NCBI GenBank assembly: GCA_944548615.1
Contig: OX155974.1
Coordinates: forward strand, 3,410,001-3,474,000
Direction: 5' to 3'
Origin: Micropterix aruncella
Lineage: Eukaryota; Arthropoda; Insecta; Lepidoptera; Micropterigidae
Length of the DNA: 64,000 bases
Part shown: piece by piece, positions 49,289 to 59,834 of the stretch
How positions within the stretch are numbered: the stretch's first letter is position 1
How the letters are laid out: every line of letters begins with the position of its first letter
Program-made: the position numbers and the translations under genes
The notes under the pieces: generated by a model
The model's database searches: none
What the model was told of the DNA's origin: nothing
What the model saw: the letters and a program-made list of their open reading frames with translations, nothing else

Positions 49289-49891
49289 ATGTTTCTGACG
49301 TCCGATCACTTAGAAGAGCTTAGTAAAAAGCTGTGTAGGGCTGTTCACGCAATAAAAAAGATTCGAAATGTATGCGGTTTTGAGGCTGCTAAATCTGTAT
49401 ATTTTGCTTATTTTCATTCTTTGATGACATATGGCCTAATGTTTTGGGGAATGGCAACAAATTCGAAGAGGATTGTTATCCTTCTGAAAAGGGTTTTACG
49501 CAGTCTTTACAGAGCTTCTCCAAGAACTTCGTGTAAGCCGTTTTTCATCGAGTCGGGAATCATGACGATGTACTCGTGCTATATCCAACAAAATATTATG
49601 TTCGCTCGTAAGCACATATCGGATGTCCGGGCGAATAGCGATTTCCATCAACACAATACAAGAAATAAATTTGATCTACATCTAAATCGGCACAGGCTTA
49701 GTAAAGTGCGCAACAGTTTCCTTCACCAAAGCCTGTGTTATTATAATAAGGTCCCAACACATATCAGAAGTCTTGGAGAGAACCAATTCAAAAAAATCTT
49801 ATTTAATGGCCTAGTCAAGAATCCAGTATATGACCTAAGAGATTTGGATAATGCTGAATTCTTATTCCAAGAGCATCCTAATGTAAAATAA
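49289..49891 (+). pseudogene. LINE ORF2 C-terminal fragment
   Basis: A 200-codon frame, same family as 17335-17965: HAIKKIRNVCGFEAAKSVYF, YFHSLMTYGLMFWG, SLCYYNKVP. Catalytic RT is missing. The 3' UTR runs into a (ATTTTT)n-like stretch near 49930. Confidence 0.8.
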
Positions 49892-50298
49892 CGGAAAATT
49901 CATGATAATCAACTTTGCCAAAGAGCGTAATTTTTATTTTTATTTTTATCGACGACGGCTATATTGCTAGATTTGACAATTAATTTAAATTTAGATATTT
50001 TTAGTATACGCTCATCTATTTTCATGACCATCATATTATTGCCTTGATAATTATGAATACAGACATTGAGCTCTTTTTTTGATCAGCAATTTTGATTATT
50101 AGATTATTTTCTATTTATCAATGGTTTTCAAACCAATTATAATTTACTAAAATTAATTTATATTGCCACAACTATATCATGATAGTTAATATTCTTTAAT
50201 TAATTACATTATTTAAAATTTTAGAGGCAAAGACGCATCCAAGTGTAGGAAAGCCTACCTACTGGAGCAGAACTAAATTGTATTGTTTTGTATTGACC

Positions 50299-50835
50299 TG
50301 TGAGAATGGCCACCCTTCACTAGACTCCAATTGCTTGTGAGCGAAGGGTGGTTCTCAGCATGAAGGTTGCTCCGTTAATGAGAGTCGTAGATGTCCGTGT
50401 AGAAGAGTTTATTCAGAAGGTTGAAGAGAAGTGAGTCGAAGTCGCCAGTTCTTAACGCCTTGAGTTGTGTTCGGCGTTATGTTGTAGTGTGGGCGCGAGG
50501 TGAAGCCGTGGCGGTGCGTGAGTAGTCGAGGAGCGAAGTGTGTAGTCGAGATATCTGTCCACTGAGGGGACGATGTGTAGAGCGCGGTAACTGTCTGCCG
50601 AAGTAATGATGTAGAAGGGCAACTGCCTGCCAAAGGAATGATGATGATCGAATGAAATGTACTGCGTTTTATAGGGTGATCGGTGATGCAATAGCTACGA
50701 GTGGGGCGACGCATGTGTCGCTTGCCTGGGCAATATTTGCCAAATTTAGCTGGAAATTAACTCCAGCTGCTCGTGTAAGTTTGAGCGAGTCTGCAGTTTT
50801 CTGTTCTGTGAAATTAACTTTTTTGTTGTGGGTAT
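50299..50835 (-). repeat. BEL/Pao-like element, 3' LTR
   Basis: About 537 bp, ~99% identical to 53018-53554. On the minus strand it has a CCTATAAAACG box (about 50667-50677) and a GAATAAACTC signal (about 50408-50417). The GGGGGGAG polypurine tract is just inside at about 50839-50846. Confidence 0.85.
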
Positions 50836-52431
50836 GGCTCCCCCCTAGTGAAGGGCTTGCGTATGATAATATGGAAGGTCTTCACGACAAAGTAGCAAAA
50901 AGTCGAAGTGTGACAATTAAAAGTGTGTGTGAAGTTGTGTTCGCGAAAGTTTGTGAATCGTATGTTTTTATGAGTGGCGAAGGCGTTTCGTTACAATGTG
51001 TTAAAAACTGGCGCTGTTATAAAATGTTGACAATAAGGAAAAAGAAATGAATATAAGACAATGGACAATGGGCTCGGTAAACATGCTGACGTGATAAGAT
51101 TCGCTGGCCGTGAAATGACGAATGAATGTATATAAATAAAATGTGCGCGTGTTAAATGCTAGCCGTAACTTGAAATGAAAAATGTTTAGCGCGATTTTAA
51201 ATGTGATAATGCGATTGTAAAAATGCGTTTGAAGGCTGTTGCGTGATGTCTGACGTCCGAAGTTTGATTTCTGCGCGTTCGTGGTGGACATCAGTTGGAT
51301 TGAGAATTGAAGTTCCCGTTTGAAGGTGTTGCTGGAATGCGGCGTTGTTATCTCTGCGATGAGGGTCGTACAGTTCGGTGATTTAATCTATGTGTTGTTA
51401 AATCATCACAGTTGACTTCCAACTGGCTTCGACTATGACGTCGTATTCATGCGTGTTGTGTGGGAATTTGTGTAGTTCATTGATGAATTTTGAGATTGGT
51501 TGTAAGCGATGTAGTCCATTGTTGTTTTTCGTGATTGTTATCGAGTGCTGAAGAGTGCGAGTTCCATCCGTTTTGCGTTTTCGATGTTGATATTCTTCCG
51601 CTGCTTAAGTTGTTTCGTGTGTGCCGTAGTGAGTTTGTCGTTTGAAATTTTGAGAAAGATTTTAGGCCGGTAGTGTCCTTGGTCAGCTGTTCGGCTGGTC
51701 AGCCGAAGTGTCCTTGGTCTGGGCCTAAGTGTCAGTCTCCCGGATAGTTGTGGGATGCAGTTTTGCTAGACTGCATAAAGTCCCGTCGAGTTGCGCCTGC
51801 AGGTCATTAAGCTGCAGAAAACGTCTTACTTGCGTCCGGTGTTGAGTGTGAAACGATTGTGACGACTTCCTTTCGTAGGATTTTACCTGAGAGTGTATCA
51901 ATGACGGTTTCGCCTGTACAAGTCCTCAGGGCCGCACATCGTTGTTTTTATAAAATTCGTTAGCGTTCGTTGTTTTGATCCGAGATAAGTGCTGTATGTA
52001 TGTAGCGTTGGTAATTGCGCGTGTTGATAATGTCGTTTAGCCATGACCGTGGTTGTGTGTTCGTTGATTGTAGGTGCCGAGTATATTTTTAATTAAGTCG
52101 CATGAGTACTTGCTTACTGCCTTACTGGTAGAAGTACTTGCGAATGCGTTGCGAGAAATTTGCTTCCGCGGGCGATGCAATGTCTGCATTTTTATTAATC
52201 GAGCAGGAATTTCGTCTGCTTATGCGTCGTTGTCGTTTTTTCTTTCTTTTTTGGTGGCACCGGTCGTCGTCGAGTGGCTGTCTATCTGCGCTGAGAGGCG
52301 TTGTGGTGTCGTGTTTCGCTGTGTCGTTATGCGTTTTATTGTTTTACTTGCTAGGCATGACCGATGTTGAGAATGCATATTGTAGTTGGTGGTCATGCGT
52401 AGCAAGGATCATTCCTTTGTTCTTGTGCTGT

Positions 52432-52641
52432 TTATACTGCTTGTATCTGTTGTATGTGGGGTCGGGCGATTTCTCTCCTCAGCCATTTCCTTATTCCCTG
52501 TCTGCATCGCTCGTGGCATAGTACGCAGAGGATTACTGCTATTAGGACCACCATTATTATGATCAGTATGTCTGATGTGTTGTTGTTAGTAATCTGGGTG
52601 CCGGTGATGACTGCCTCGTCCTTGCTCTGTTGTCCGCCCAT
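52432..52641 (-). CDS. Small N-myristoylation-type single-pass membrane protein
   Basis: 69 codons, starting MGGQQSKDE: Gly at position 2 and Ser at 6 fit the N-myristoylation pattern. A polar Asn/Thr-rich stretch follows, then one hydrophobic segment at about residues 25-43 (DILIIIMVVLIAVILCVL), then a Cys/His/Arg/Lys-rich tail (CHERCRQGIRKWLRREI). It is on the coding strand of the surrounding LTR element, about 380 bases after the PBS. It would be a lipid-anchored membrane protein with a basic cytoplasmic side. I recall similar small uncharacterised insect proteins but cannot name a family; function unknown. Chance occurrence is unlikely given the combined features, but expression is unproven. 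Confidence 0.6.
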   Translation of the reverse strand: MGGQQSKDEAVITGTQITNNNTSDILIIIMVVLIAVILCVLCHERCRQGIRKWLRREIARPHIQQIQAV

Positions 52642-53007
52642 TTGGATTTTTTAGTGCGAAGTCGCTGTGTGTGCGGAGGTTTGGGGAAGGCGTGTTCAGC
52701 GGCTTTTGAAGCTGAAGGAGAGTGAACGGCGTGTCCTTTTCAGCGTCGGGGCTGTAGTTTGAAGGATTCCCGACGTGAAGGTTTAGGCGTGAAGGCGTAG
52801 GCGTGGTCGTTGAAGGTGCGTGTTGAAGTTTTTTTAGTCGGTGTTATCAGTGTGATGCGAAGGTGCGTTTTGTCCAAAATCGAGTTTGCCCTTGTGAATA
52901 AGGTGATGCGTGTCCTGGTCGAACGTCGGTGTCAACAGTGTGAAATGACCGTGTTCATATCCAGCGTCGGAGGTCACCGGTGTGAGCGTGTTCGTATCAA
53001 ACGTCGT

Positions 53008-53017
53008 GGGTCACCAA
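53008..53017 (-). promoter_or_regulatory. Primer-binding-site-like sequence
   Basis: TTGGTGACCC on the minus strand directly after the 5' LTR. TGGTGACCC-type sites are characteristic of many BEL/Pao elements. Confidence 0.6.
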
Positions 53018-53554
53018 TGTGAGAATGGCCACCCTTCACTAGACTCCAATTGCTTGTGAGCGAAGGGTGGTTCTCAGCATGAAGGTTGCTCCGTTAATGA
53101 GAGTCGTAGATGTCCGTGTAGAAGAGTTTATTCAGAAGGTTGAAGAGAAGTGAGTCGAAGTCGTCAGTTCTTAACGCCTTGAGTTGTGTTCGGCGTTGTG
53201 TTGTAGTGTGGGCGCGAGGTGAAGCCGTGGCGGTGCGTGAGTAGTCGAGGAGCGAAGTGTGTAGTCGAGATATCTGTCCACTGAGGGGACGATGTGTAGA
53301 GCGCGGTAACTGTCTGCCGAAGTAATGATGTAGAAGGGCAACTGCCTGCCAAAGGAATGATGATGATCGAATGAAATGTACTGCGTTTTATAGGGTGATC
53401 GGTGATGCAATAGCTACGAGTGGGGCGACGCATGTGTCGCTTGCCTGGGCAATATTTGCCAAATTTAGCTGGAAATTAACTGCAGCTGCTCGTGTAAGTT
53501 TGAGCGAGTCTGCAGTTTTCTGTTCTGTGAAATTAACTTTTTTGTTATTGGTAT
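53018..53554 (-). repeat. BEL/Pao-like element, 5' LTR
   Basis: Partner of 50299-50835; the differences I can see are a handful of substitutions. A clear target duplication was not found; the sequence after the right edge (GGAGCCGTAGGCTCC, a small hairpin) is not repeated on the left. Confidence 0.85.
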
Positions 53555-53599
53555 GTGGAGCCGTAGGCTCCTACAGTCCTAAATCATGACAAAAATCCT

Positions 53600-54548
53600 A
53601 AATCATGACTTTTATATTAATTTGACATTAACGTTATACCATATTCAAAGACAGTGAAAAATTTGGGTATTACCATTGATCAATATCTATCTCTCTTGGC
53701 AGTCACAGATTAATGAAGTCACCAAACGCATATTTGCTGGATTTCATAGTCTTTGGCGGTTGCAAAGATTTTTACCAGTGGAGGTTAAGAAGACCATTGC
53801 TCAATCATTGCTATTGTCTATACTAGACTATGCTGATGTCTGCTACCTTGACGTCACTGAAGCCATCCTTGATAAATTAGAGCGGTTGCAAAATGTATGC
53901 ATTCAACGCGAAAAAATTTGATCACATCTCTGAGTATAGAAGCAGACTTCATTGGCTTCGAATACAAGAACGTAGAAACATGCATATTCTTGCCCTTCTT
54001 TGTAACATCCTCAACAATCCTACCGCTCCCTCTTACCTAACCGAAAAATTCAATCACTTAGGAAGTCATGGTCTTTCACTCCTTTCCAGTCGGGATAGTA
54101 AAATCGCGATTCCAACTCATAATTCTTCTTTTTTTACCAATTCCTTCACCGTTCATGCAGCTAGACTATGGAACCAGCTCCCGCCAGGCATCGGAAACGC
54201 ACCAACGGTTTCTACCTTTCAAGTGTCTGAAAAAGCATTTCATATCCCTAAATTCCTAGTTATCCTAGGTCTCATCCCATCCTCTCCTATCCTTCGCTCC
54301 TTGCAAATTATTCCAAATCCTAATTTTATTTAAAAAAATAGCATTTTTGTTACTTGATTAATTTTTGTTATGTAATAAGTTTTTCTTCTTTTTTTTTTTT
54401 GGTAATTTTTAATTTATCTCTTGGCACCTAAATGTTTACACTCCCACGAAGGTTGGCTGTACGAGATTGTATTTTAGGCAATAAGTCCGCCTTTTGTATG
54501 ATTTTGTTTAATGTGCAATAAAGAATCTCTATCTATCCATCTATCTAT
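53600..54548 (+). pseudogene. LINE ORF2 C-terminal fragment with (CTAT)n tail
   Basis: Frames 53676-53921 and 53893-54333 read KNLGITID, FHSLWRLQRFLP, LDYADVCYLD, then RKFDHISEYRSRLHWL and SFTVHAARLWNQLPP. A frameshift falls near 53690 and another near 53900. The 3' end has AATAAAG at about 54520 followed by CTATCTATCC repeats. Same family as 12138-12790. 5' truncated. Confidence 0.8.
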
Positions 54549-54894
54549 AACTTTTAATGGCAAATCGTTAGACATTTGGTTTCTGGGCGCTTTAAGACTA
54601 ATTTGACCTTCCTGACCCCGATTCTGCCCAGTGCCAAGCCAGATTTTATCTAAAATTCAAGATGGTATCTTACGTTGGATTTAAATTTCGTGCCCTGCTC
54701 ATATTCCCAAGGGTTTATTTTTGAAAAAAACTGGTAATGTCAACATTTTTTAATTGTAATGAGTAGCTTAAATATACATTTTGATATATGTAGCTTCAGC
54801 GGTTTCGTTTTACATTATGGCAGAATTTTACCCCTTTCTTTCATCCTGTGGGTTTCTTACACCTTTTTTAAATAAAAAAACCCTTGTGAGGAAC
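54549..54894. other. No gene recognised
   Basis: Short AT-rich gap before the solo LTR. Confidence 0.4.
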
Positions 54895-55561
54895 CACCCC
54901 TCACAAGACTCCAGGTTGTTCGGTGTGAGGTGGTGGTATCAACTTACGAGTTATCTCCATATTGAAAGGCGGTTTTGATGTGAAGTAGAAGAAATTTATT
55001 GATCGAAGATTTGAATATTGCCAGTTATAACGCTTGCCGAATAGTTTACGTTGACGCGAGTGTATAGATGCGCGCCTGCGGTTACGAAGATATACGGATG
55101 AGGATTGTATGTGTGCTCCTAGTATCTTGTACTGGGCAAGGCTTGAGTCTGTGGGATTACAGACTGATGCTTCGAGAATCAGGGAGTATGAGGGAGTAAG
55201 AGGAAACCAAGGAGCCGGATTCGTTGACCTAACTCGTGAGAGAGAGTGCCGAATATGCCGTCGCAACCTTGCGGGAAGGTGATCACTCGGGGAATGATAT
55301 GTGACTGAGAAGCCGGGACATCGAAGTGTGCCGTCGCTATCTGGAGACATGACCACTCGAGGAATGATAATTTGGTTGCTTTTTCGCCGGCTTATATAGG
55401 CCGTGAAATGATGCAATCCAAAATATTCTAAGTAAAAGAATTGTTTCATCGTGCTGATTCATAGCTGCACGAGTCAAAATAATAGCTGAATTGTGTCTGT
55501 GGATTTCACTGGAAATCGATGCATTTGTTGATCGCATGTAATGGACTTAAGGTCCGTTACA
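54895..55561 (-). mobile_element. Solo LTR with CCCT target duplication
   Basis: 667 bp with TG...CA ends, flanked by CCCT at 54891-54894 and 55562-55565. Minus strand: TATATAAGCC box near 55391-55400 and AATAAATTTC near 54995-55004. It resembles the 50299 LTRs in its TGTGAG end and overall layout but not in sequence, so it is a relative at best. A solo LTR arises by recombination between the two LTRs of a former element. Confidence 0.8.
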
Positions 55562-55736
55562 CCCTTCTTAGTTCTTCCCTCCATTATCAAATAAAACTCT
55601 GTACAAAATTGCAAGTTTTAAAATCTCACTGTTTTGATTTCTCCATACTAAATTTCATCCCTTATTTCCCCCCCCAAGAGTTGATTATGAAGAAACTTTG
55701 AATGTCAACATTTTCCATTTGTAATGAGTATATATA
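55562..55736. other. Flank of the gypsy array
   Basis: No gene. Ends GAGTATATATA just before the first LTR. Confidence 0.5.
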
Positions 55737-55860
55737 TGTGGGGTTCCGTCGTTGATTAAACACCACAAATTCTGGTTTTCGTCTTTTATTTAAAATAACT
55801 TCGATACAACAAAAAATGCGACGCGTCTCGTCGGCTTTCGTCTTTCGCTATCGACTGACA
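55737..55860 (-). repeat. Ty3/gypsy LTR (3' LTR of copy A)
   Basis: 124 bp, TG...CA, identical to 60250-60373. Preceded on the minus strand by a purine tract (AAGAAGAGAAGAAGAAGAAG, about 55862-55885). It contains AAATAAAAG, a possible polyadenylation signal. Very short for an LTR. Confidence 0.95.
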
Positions 55861-55892
55861 GCTCCTTCTTCTTCTTCTCTTCTTTTTTATTT

Positions 55893-58800
55893 TTAGGCTT
55901 CGGCATTTCCCACAGTTCGGCCTTCCTGCTCTTCATCCGTCTCGGATGACTCGTCATGATTCTGCCATGGTTTCATGAAGTCTGTTGATGTTGTTGTTGA
56001 CCTCGGCCCATCCGTCATTCCAATCTTCTCCACGCCGTATCTGTCCTTGCCCCGACATTCACAAACTCTATATGGTCCTAAATACTTTGGCATTATCTTC
56101 ATACCAGACCCAAATTGAGTTCTTTTTATTGAGACAATATCTCCAACTTTATACGTCTGACTTTCTTTTCTTTTCTTGTTGTAGTTCCTCATATTTTCTC
56201 GTTGAATCTTTAATATTTGCAGCTTTGCCTCTTGTCTTAAGTCATCGCGTGTGTTCCAAAAGTCCATTAAATGTTCTTCTTTTATTAACTCTTGTATGCG
56301 GACACTATTATCGTCTCGCATCATAACTCCCGTCATCAATTGGAAAGGAGTAGTTCCAATACTTCTTTGAAATGTTCCATTTATGCACTTTTGCAATCTT
56401 CCCGTGTATTTATACCAATCGTCTGGTTTCTCTAAAGTTAATTTAGTGAGAACTGATATAATCGTCTGGTGAACACGTTCAACTTGTCCGTTTCCTCTGG
56501 GTTGTCCCGTCGTTATCTTGATGTGAATAATATCATGCTCTTTACAGTACGTCTCAAAAATGTCTGCAGTAAAAGCAGTTCCTCTGTCGGAAATAATGCG
56601 TTTTGGATTTCCAAATATTTGCTGCTGAACGTCTAACTTTGAAATAACTTCTTGAGCCGATACTGTCTTTGTTGGGTAAATCCAAACAAATTTGGTGAAT
56701 GCGTCAATTATCACTAACAAATATTTATACTGTTTGCTTGTTGCAGTCATTGGACCAAGGTGGTCTACGTGATATGTTTGAAGAGGTATTTCTTCTTTGT
56801 CGATCGGGTTTAGAAATCCTTCTTGCTTTCCTCTCTTCCTGTCAGCTAGTATGCATGAAATACAGTTCCGAATACACAGCTTGATTTTTTCTTTCAACAG
56901 TTCACGCCTGATCCAGAATTCTCGCAAAAATAAGTCTTCCGTCTTCTTAATGCCAAAATGTCCATTGTCGTGACATTTCTTGATTAACTCCGTCTGCATC
57001 TTCTTCGGTATCACCAATAATTTTCTGCCTTCTATTTCTTTGATTAGTACTCCATTTTCCATTTGGTAGTCATCAAATGGTCCAATTTGTTCTAATAAAT
57101 TCATCTTGGTTTTCAACTCATGATCATTCTTCTGTGCTTGTTTTAGTCTTTCTATAACGCCATCTTCAATGATGAAAACATCACTTGGATTACGGCTTAA
57201 GCTATCGGCATGTTTCATTCTTACTCCAGGTCTATGCTCAACGTTATAGTCAAAGTCTTCAAGGAATAGTGCCCATCTGGCAACTCTAGTAGCCATATCT
57301 TTTTTCTTCAGTGTCATAAGAAATGCAGAGCAATCCGTCACAATCTTAAAATTTAAGCCTAACAAGTAAACTCTAAATTTCTTGAGAGCTTGCACAATCG
57401 CCAGAACTTCTAATTCATAGCTGTGATACTTTCTCTCGGCTTCTGTAGTCTTTCGACTCCAATAGTAGACAGGGTGCATCTTCTTGTCAGTTGGATCTCT
57501 CTGCAAGAGAATCGATCCATATCCATCCAAACTTGCATCAGTATGTAGCTCTGTCTCCAAGCGGTTGTCGTAAATCTTAAGTACAGGATTGGTTGAAAGT
57601 ATAGTCTTCAACGTTTCGAATGCAGCTTCCTCTCGGCTATGGAATTGAAACAGGCTGTCCTTCTTTAGTAAATCAGTTAACGGCTTTGCAATTCTTGAAT
57701 AATTCTTGATAAACTTTCGAAAATAACCAGTCAGTCCTAAGAATGATTGAACAGATTTAATATTCTTCGGCTTCGGAAACTTCATCACAGCTGTCGTTTT
57801 AAACTTTGACGGTTTAATTGTATTGTTTTCAATCTCGTATCCTAGATACTCAACCTTCATCTTTAAAAATTGACATTTCTTCCAATTGATCTCCAGTCCA
57901 AATTCTTCTGCTCGTCTTAGCACAACTTCCAGTTTTAATAGTCCTTCCGAATCATTTCTCGATGGAATAATGATATCGTCCATGTATAGTAAAGATGTTC
58001 CATCCAAAATTAGGTCTTTGAATATTGCATTAACGTAACGCATGAATACAGCAGGTGAGTTGCATAATCCAAATGGAGCAAATCTAAACTCATACTGCCC
58101 GGTTGGTATAACAAACGATGTATACTTCTGACTTTCTTCTTCAACAGGCACATGAAAAAATCCATTCTTAAGATCCAGAGTCGTAAATATCTTAGCGTCT
58201 CGTAATTTATCCAGCTGATCTTCAATCAATGGTAGGGGAAATCTATCTTTCAGAACCTTCCCATTCAGCTTTCTGTAGTCGATGCAGATTCTCGAGCTAC
58301 CGTCTTTCTTTTTCACAATTACTATGGGACTTGCGAACTCTGATGAACTCTGTTGAATTATTCCGTCGTCTAACCATCTTGATATTTGCTTGTCAACTTC
58401 AATCTTTTCGCCGGGTGATAGTCTTCGAGGATGTTGATAAACAGGAGCCTCGTCAGCGAGTATTATCTTCATCTTAATATTAGTACTCTTGGTCGGATTA
58501 GGTTTATAATTTTGAACCATCTTCTCAATCTGCTTCTTCATCGGCAAGATTCCAACGTCGATATCGTCAGTATCAATTTCACCAAATCCAACAAATAATT
58601 CTTCCTCCTTTCTCTCCGTAATTTTCATCTGTCCGTCTTCGATCTTTATGTTGATATTCTTCAGCGCTTCTCTCCCAATTAAGATGTCATAGGGGATAGC
58701 ACTATCGCTGACTACCAGAAATGTTGTTTCAAATTCACAGTCATCAATCTTGATTTTATATCGGAATTTTCCCATGGCTGTGATATTTTGATTTCCTAGC

Positions 58801-59834
58801 CCACGTAATTTGGTAGGTTCGTCTATGTAATTCATGGTCGGCAATTTTAACACTTTCGATACGGTTATCAAATTAACTACGCTTCCCGTATCAATCAATC
58901 CTTTCAGCTGCATTTGTCCAAAATGAACCGTTTTAATCATGTCGCCTTCGGAGTCATCATCAGTATCCACTTGATATGTCCGCTTGATATTTCTTTCTTC
59001 ATTTCTTTTGTCCCCGTAATTTCCAGATTTTTCTGTTTTGTTAGGGCACTTCAATGACAAGTGTCCAAACTCGTTACACGCAAAGCATTTGGTTCCCTTG
59101 TCGCGAAACCTGCATGTCTTCGAAGCATGTCCTAGATTTCCGCAGTTAAAGCATCTCATTTTTTCAAATCCTTTATTTGATTCTGTATGTTTCGGTTTCA
59201 TAACATCTTCTTTGACAATGCTCTTTTCATCCTTAGATTTTATGTTCGCATAAATGATCAGCTTCTCTTTAAAGTCGGTAATGTTTTTCGCCTCGTAGAG
59301 TATTGTTTTATTAACCTCCTGATCTGGTATTCCACCAATAATGTATTCCATCACAGACTTTTCGTCGATTTCACCTTCATTTGCTAATTCGCGCATGCGA
59401 TAAAAGTACTGGATGTAAGTCTCATCTCTTCTCTTCTTGGTCGTCATCATCTTCTTATGCATGGCAGCAGCGCTAGCTCTCGGTGCATATTCATCGGTTA
59501 ATTTTTTCTTGACGTCTTCCCAAGTTTTGGCGCTTCCCTCAGCTCGTAGGAACAATTGAGCGGTTCCTCGGATAAGTCTCTTTGAATAAATCAATTTTTG
59601 CACTTCGTTCCACTCAGCGGTAGAGGCCAAATCTTCAAATTCGTCTATCCATCCTCTGACGGATATATTGTCGTCGGCTGTGAAAGGTTTGATAGAATCT
59701 TCCACATCTTTAAAAGTTATGTTCGACATCTTTTGTGTACGCTCACTTTTAAGCATAGCAATCTCTTTTCTTAATTCTTCCACTCTTTCGGCATCCTCAA
59801 AATCAGAATTATTCTTATTTAGTCTTTTCGGCAT
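55893..59834 (-). CDS. Ty3/gypsy Gag-Pol polyprotein, copy A, intact
   Basis: 1313 codons in one frame, without the usual gag/pol frameshift. A coiled N-terminus is followed by a retrotransposon-gag region to ~200. Two CCHC knuckles lie at ~228-241 (CFNCGNLGHASKTC) and ~250-263. Protease DTG is at ~315 (GLIDTGS), RT YMDD at ~617-620, RNase H LHTDAS near 766, integrase HHCC at ~955-994 and the D, D, E triad near 1024, 1083 and 1119 (YHVDHLGP, IISDRGTAF, GQVERVHQ). All key residues are present, so it is potentially functional. The start is chosen as the first ATG, ~415 bases after the 5' LTR. YHVDHLGPM with KFVWIYPTK recalls mdg3-like elements, a tentative assignment. Confidence 0.95.
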   Translation of the reverse strand: MPKRLNKNNSDFEDAERVEELRKEIAMLKSERTQKMSNITFKDVEDSIKPFTADDNISVRGWIDEFEDLASTAEWNEVQKLIYSKRLIRGTAQLFLRAEGSAKTWEDVKKKLTDEYAPRASAAAMHKKMMTTKKRRDETYIQYFYRMRELANEGEIDEKSVMEYIIGGIPDQEVNKTILYEAKNITDFKEKLIIYANIKSKDEKSIVKEDVMKPKHTESNKGFEKMRCFNCGNLGHASKTCRFRDKGTKCFACNEFGHLSLKCPNKTEKSGNYGDKRNEERNIKRTYQVDTDDDSEGDMIKTVHFGQMQLKGLIDTGSVVNLITVSKVLKLPTMNYIDEPTKLRGLGNQNITAMGKFRYKIKIDDCEFETTFLVVSDSAIPYDILIGREALKNINIKIEDGQMKITERKEEELFVGFGEIDTDDIDVGILPMKKQIEKMVQNYKPNPTKSTNIKMKIILADEAPVYQHPRRLSPGEKIEVDKQISRWLDDGIIQQSSSEFASPIVIVKKKDGSSRICIDYRKLNGKVLKDRFPLPLIEDQLDKLRDAKIFTTLDLKNGFFHVPVEEESQKYTSFVIPTGQYEFRFAPFGLCNSPAVFMRYVNAIFKDLILDGTSLLYMDDIIIPSRNDSEGLLKLEVVLRRAEEFGLEINWKKCQFLKMKVEYLGYEIENNTIKPSKFKTTAVMKFPKPKNIKSVQSFLGLTGYFRKFIKNYSRIAKPLTDLLKKDSLFQFHSREEAAFETLKTILSTNPVLKIYDNRLETELHTDASLDGYGSILLQRDPTDKKMHPVYYWSRKTTEAERKYHSYELEVLAIVQALKKFRVYLLGLNFKIVTDCSAFLMTLKKKDMATRVARWALFLEDFDYNVEHRPGVRMKHADSLSRNPSDVFIIEDGVIERLKQAQKNDHELKTKMNLLEQIGPFDDYQMENGVLIKEIEGRKLLVIPKKMQTELIKKCHDNGHFGIKKTEDLFLREFWIRRELLKEKIKLCIRNCISCILADRKRGKQEGFLNPIDKEEIPLQTYHVDHLGPMTATSKQYKYLLVIIDAFTKFVWIYPTKTVSAQEVISKLDVQQQIFGNPKRIISDRGTAFTADIFETYCKEHDIIHIKITTGQPRGNGQVERVHQTIISVLTKLTLEKPDDWYKYTGRLQKCINGTFQRSIGTTPFQLMTGVMMRDDNSVRIQELIKEEHLMDFWNTRDDLRQEAKLQILKIQRENMRNYNKKRKESQTYKVGDIVSIKRTQFGSGMKIMPKYLGPYRVCECRGKDRYGVEKIGMTDGPRSTTTSTDFMKPWQNHDESSETDEEQEGRTVGNAEA

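Larger units (their letters stand above)
50836..53017 (-). mobile_element. Internal region of a non-autonomous LTR element
   Basis: 2.2 kb without any gag, protease, RT or integrase motif on either strand. The PBS-like TTGGTGACCC (minus, 53008-53017) abuts the 5' LTR. Two ~37-bp units (GTGTTC..TATC..CGTCG..GGTCACC..TGTGAG) lie at about 52951-52987 and 52988-53024, the second overlapping the PBS and LTR start. The only frame with clear protein features is at 52432-52641. The LTRs and priming sites suggest replication by enzymes supplied in trans. Confidence 0.75.

Noticed and set aside
50409..50714. Minus-strand frames duplicated at 50409-50714 and 53164-53433
   Set aside because: They are translations of the two copies of an LTR; duplication reflects the LTR pair, not gene paralogy.
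52074..52521. Plus-strand frames (98 and 127 codons) overlapping the small membrane-protein frame
   Set aside because: Antisense to the element, no motif; the second overlaps the minus-strand 52432-52641 frame, which has clearer protein features.
54901..55449. 182-codon minus-strand frame
   Set aside because: Lies inside the solo LTR bounded by CCCT duplications and has no family motif.
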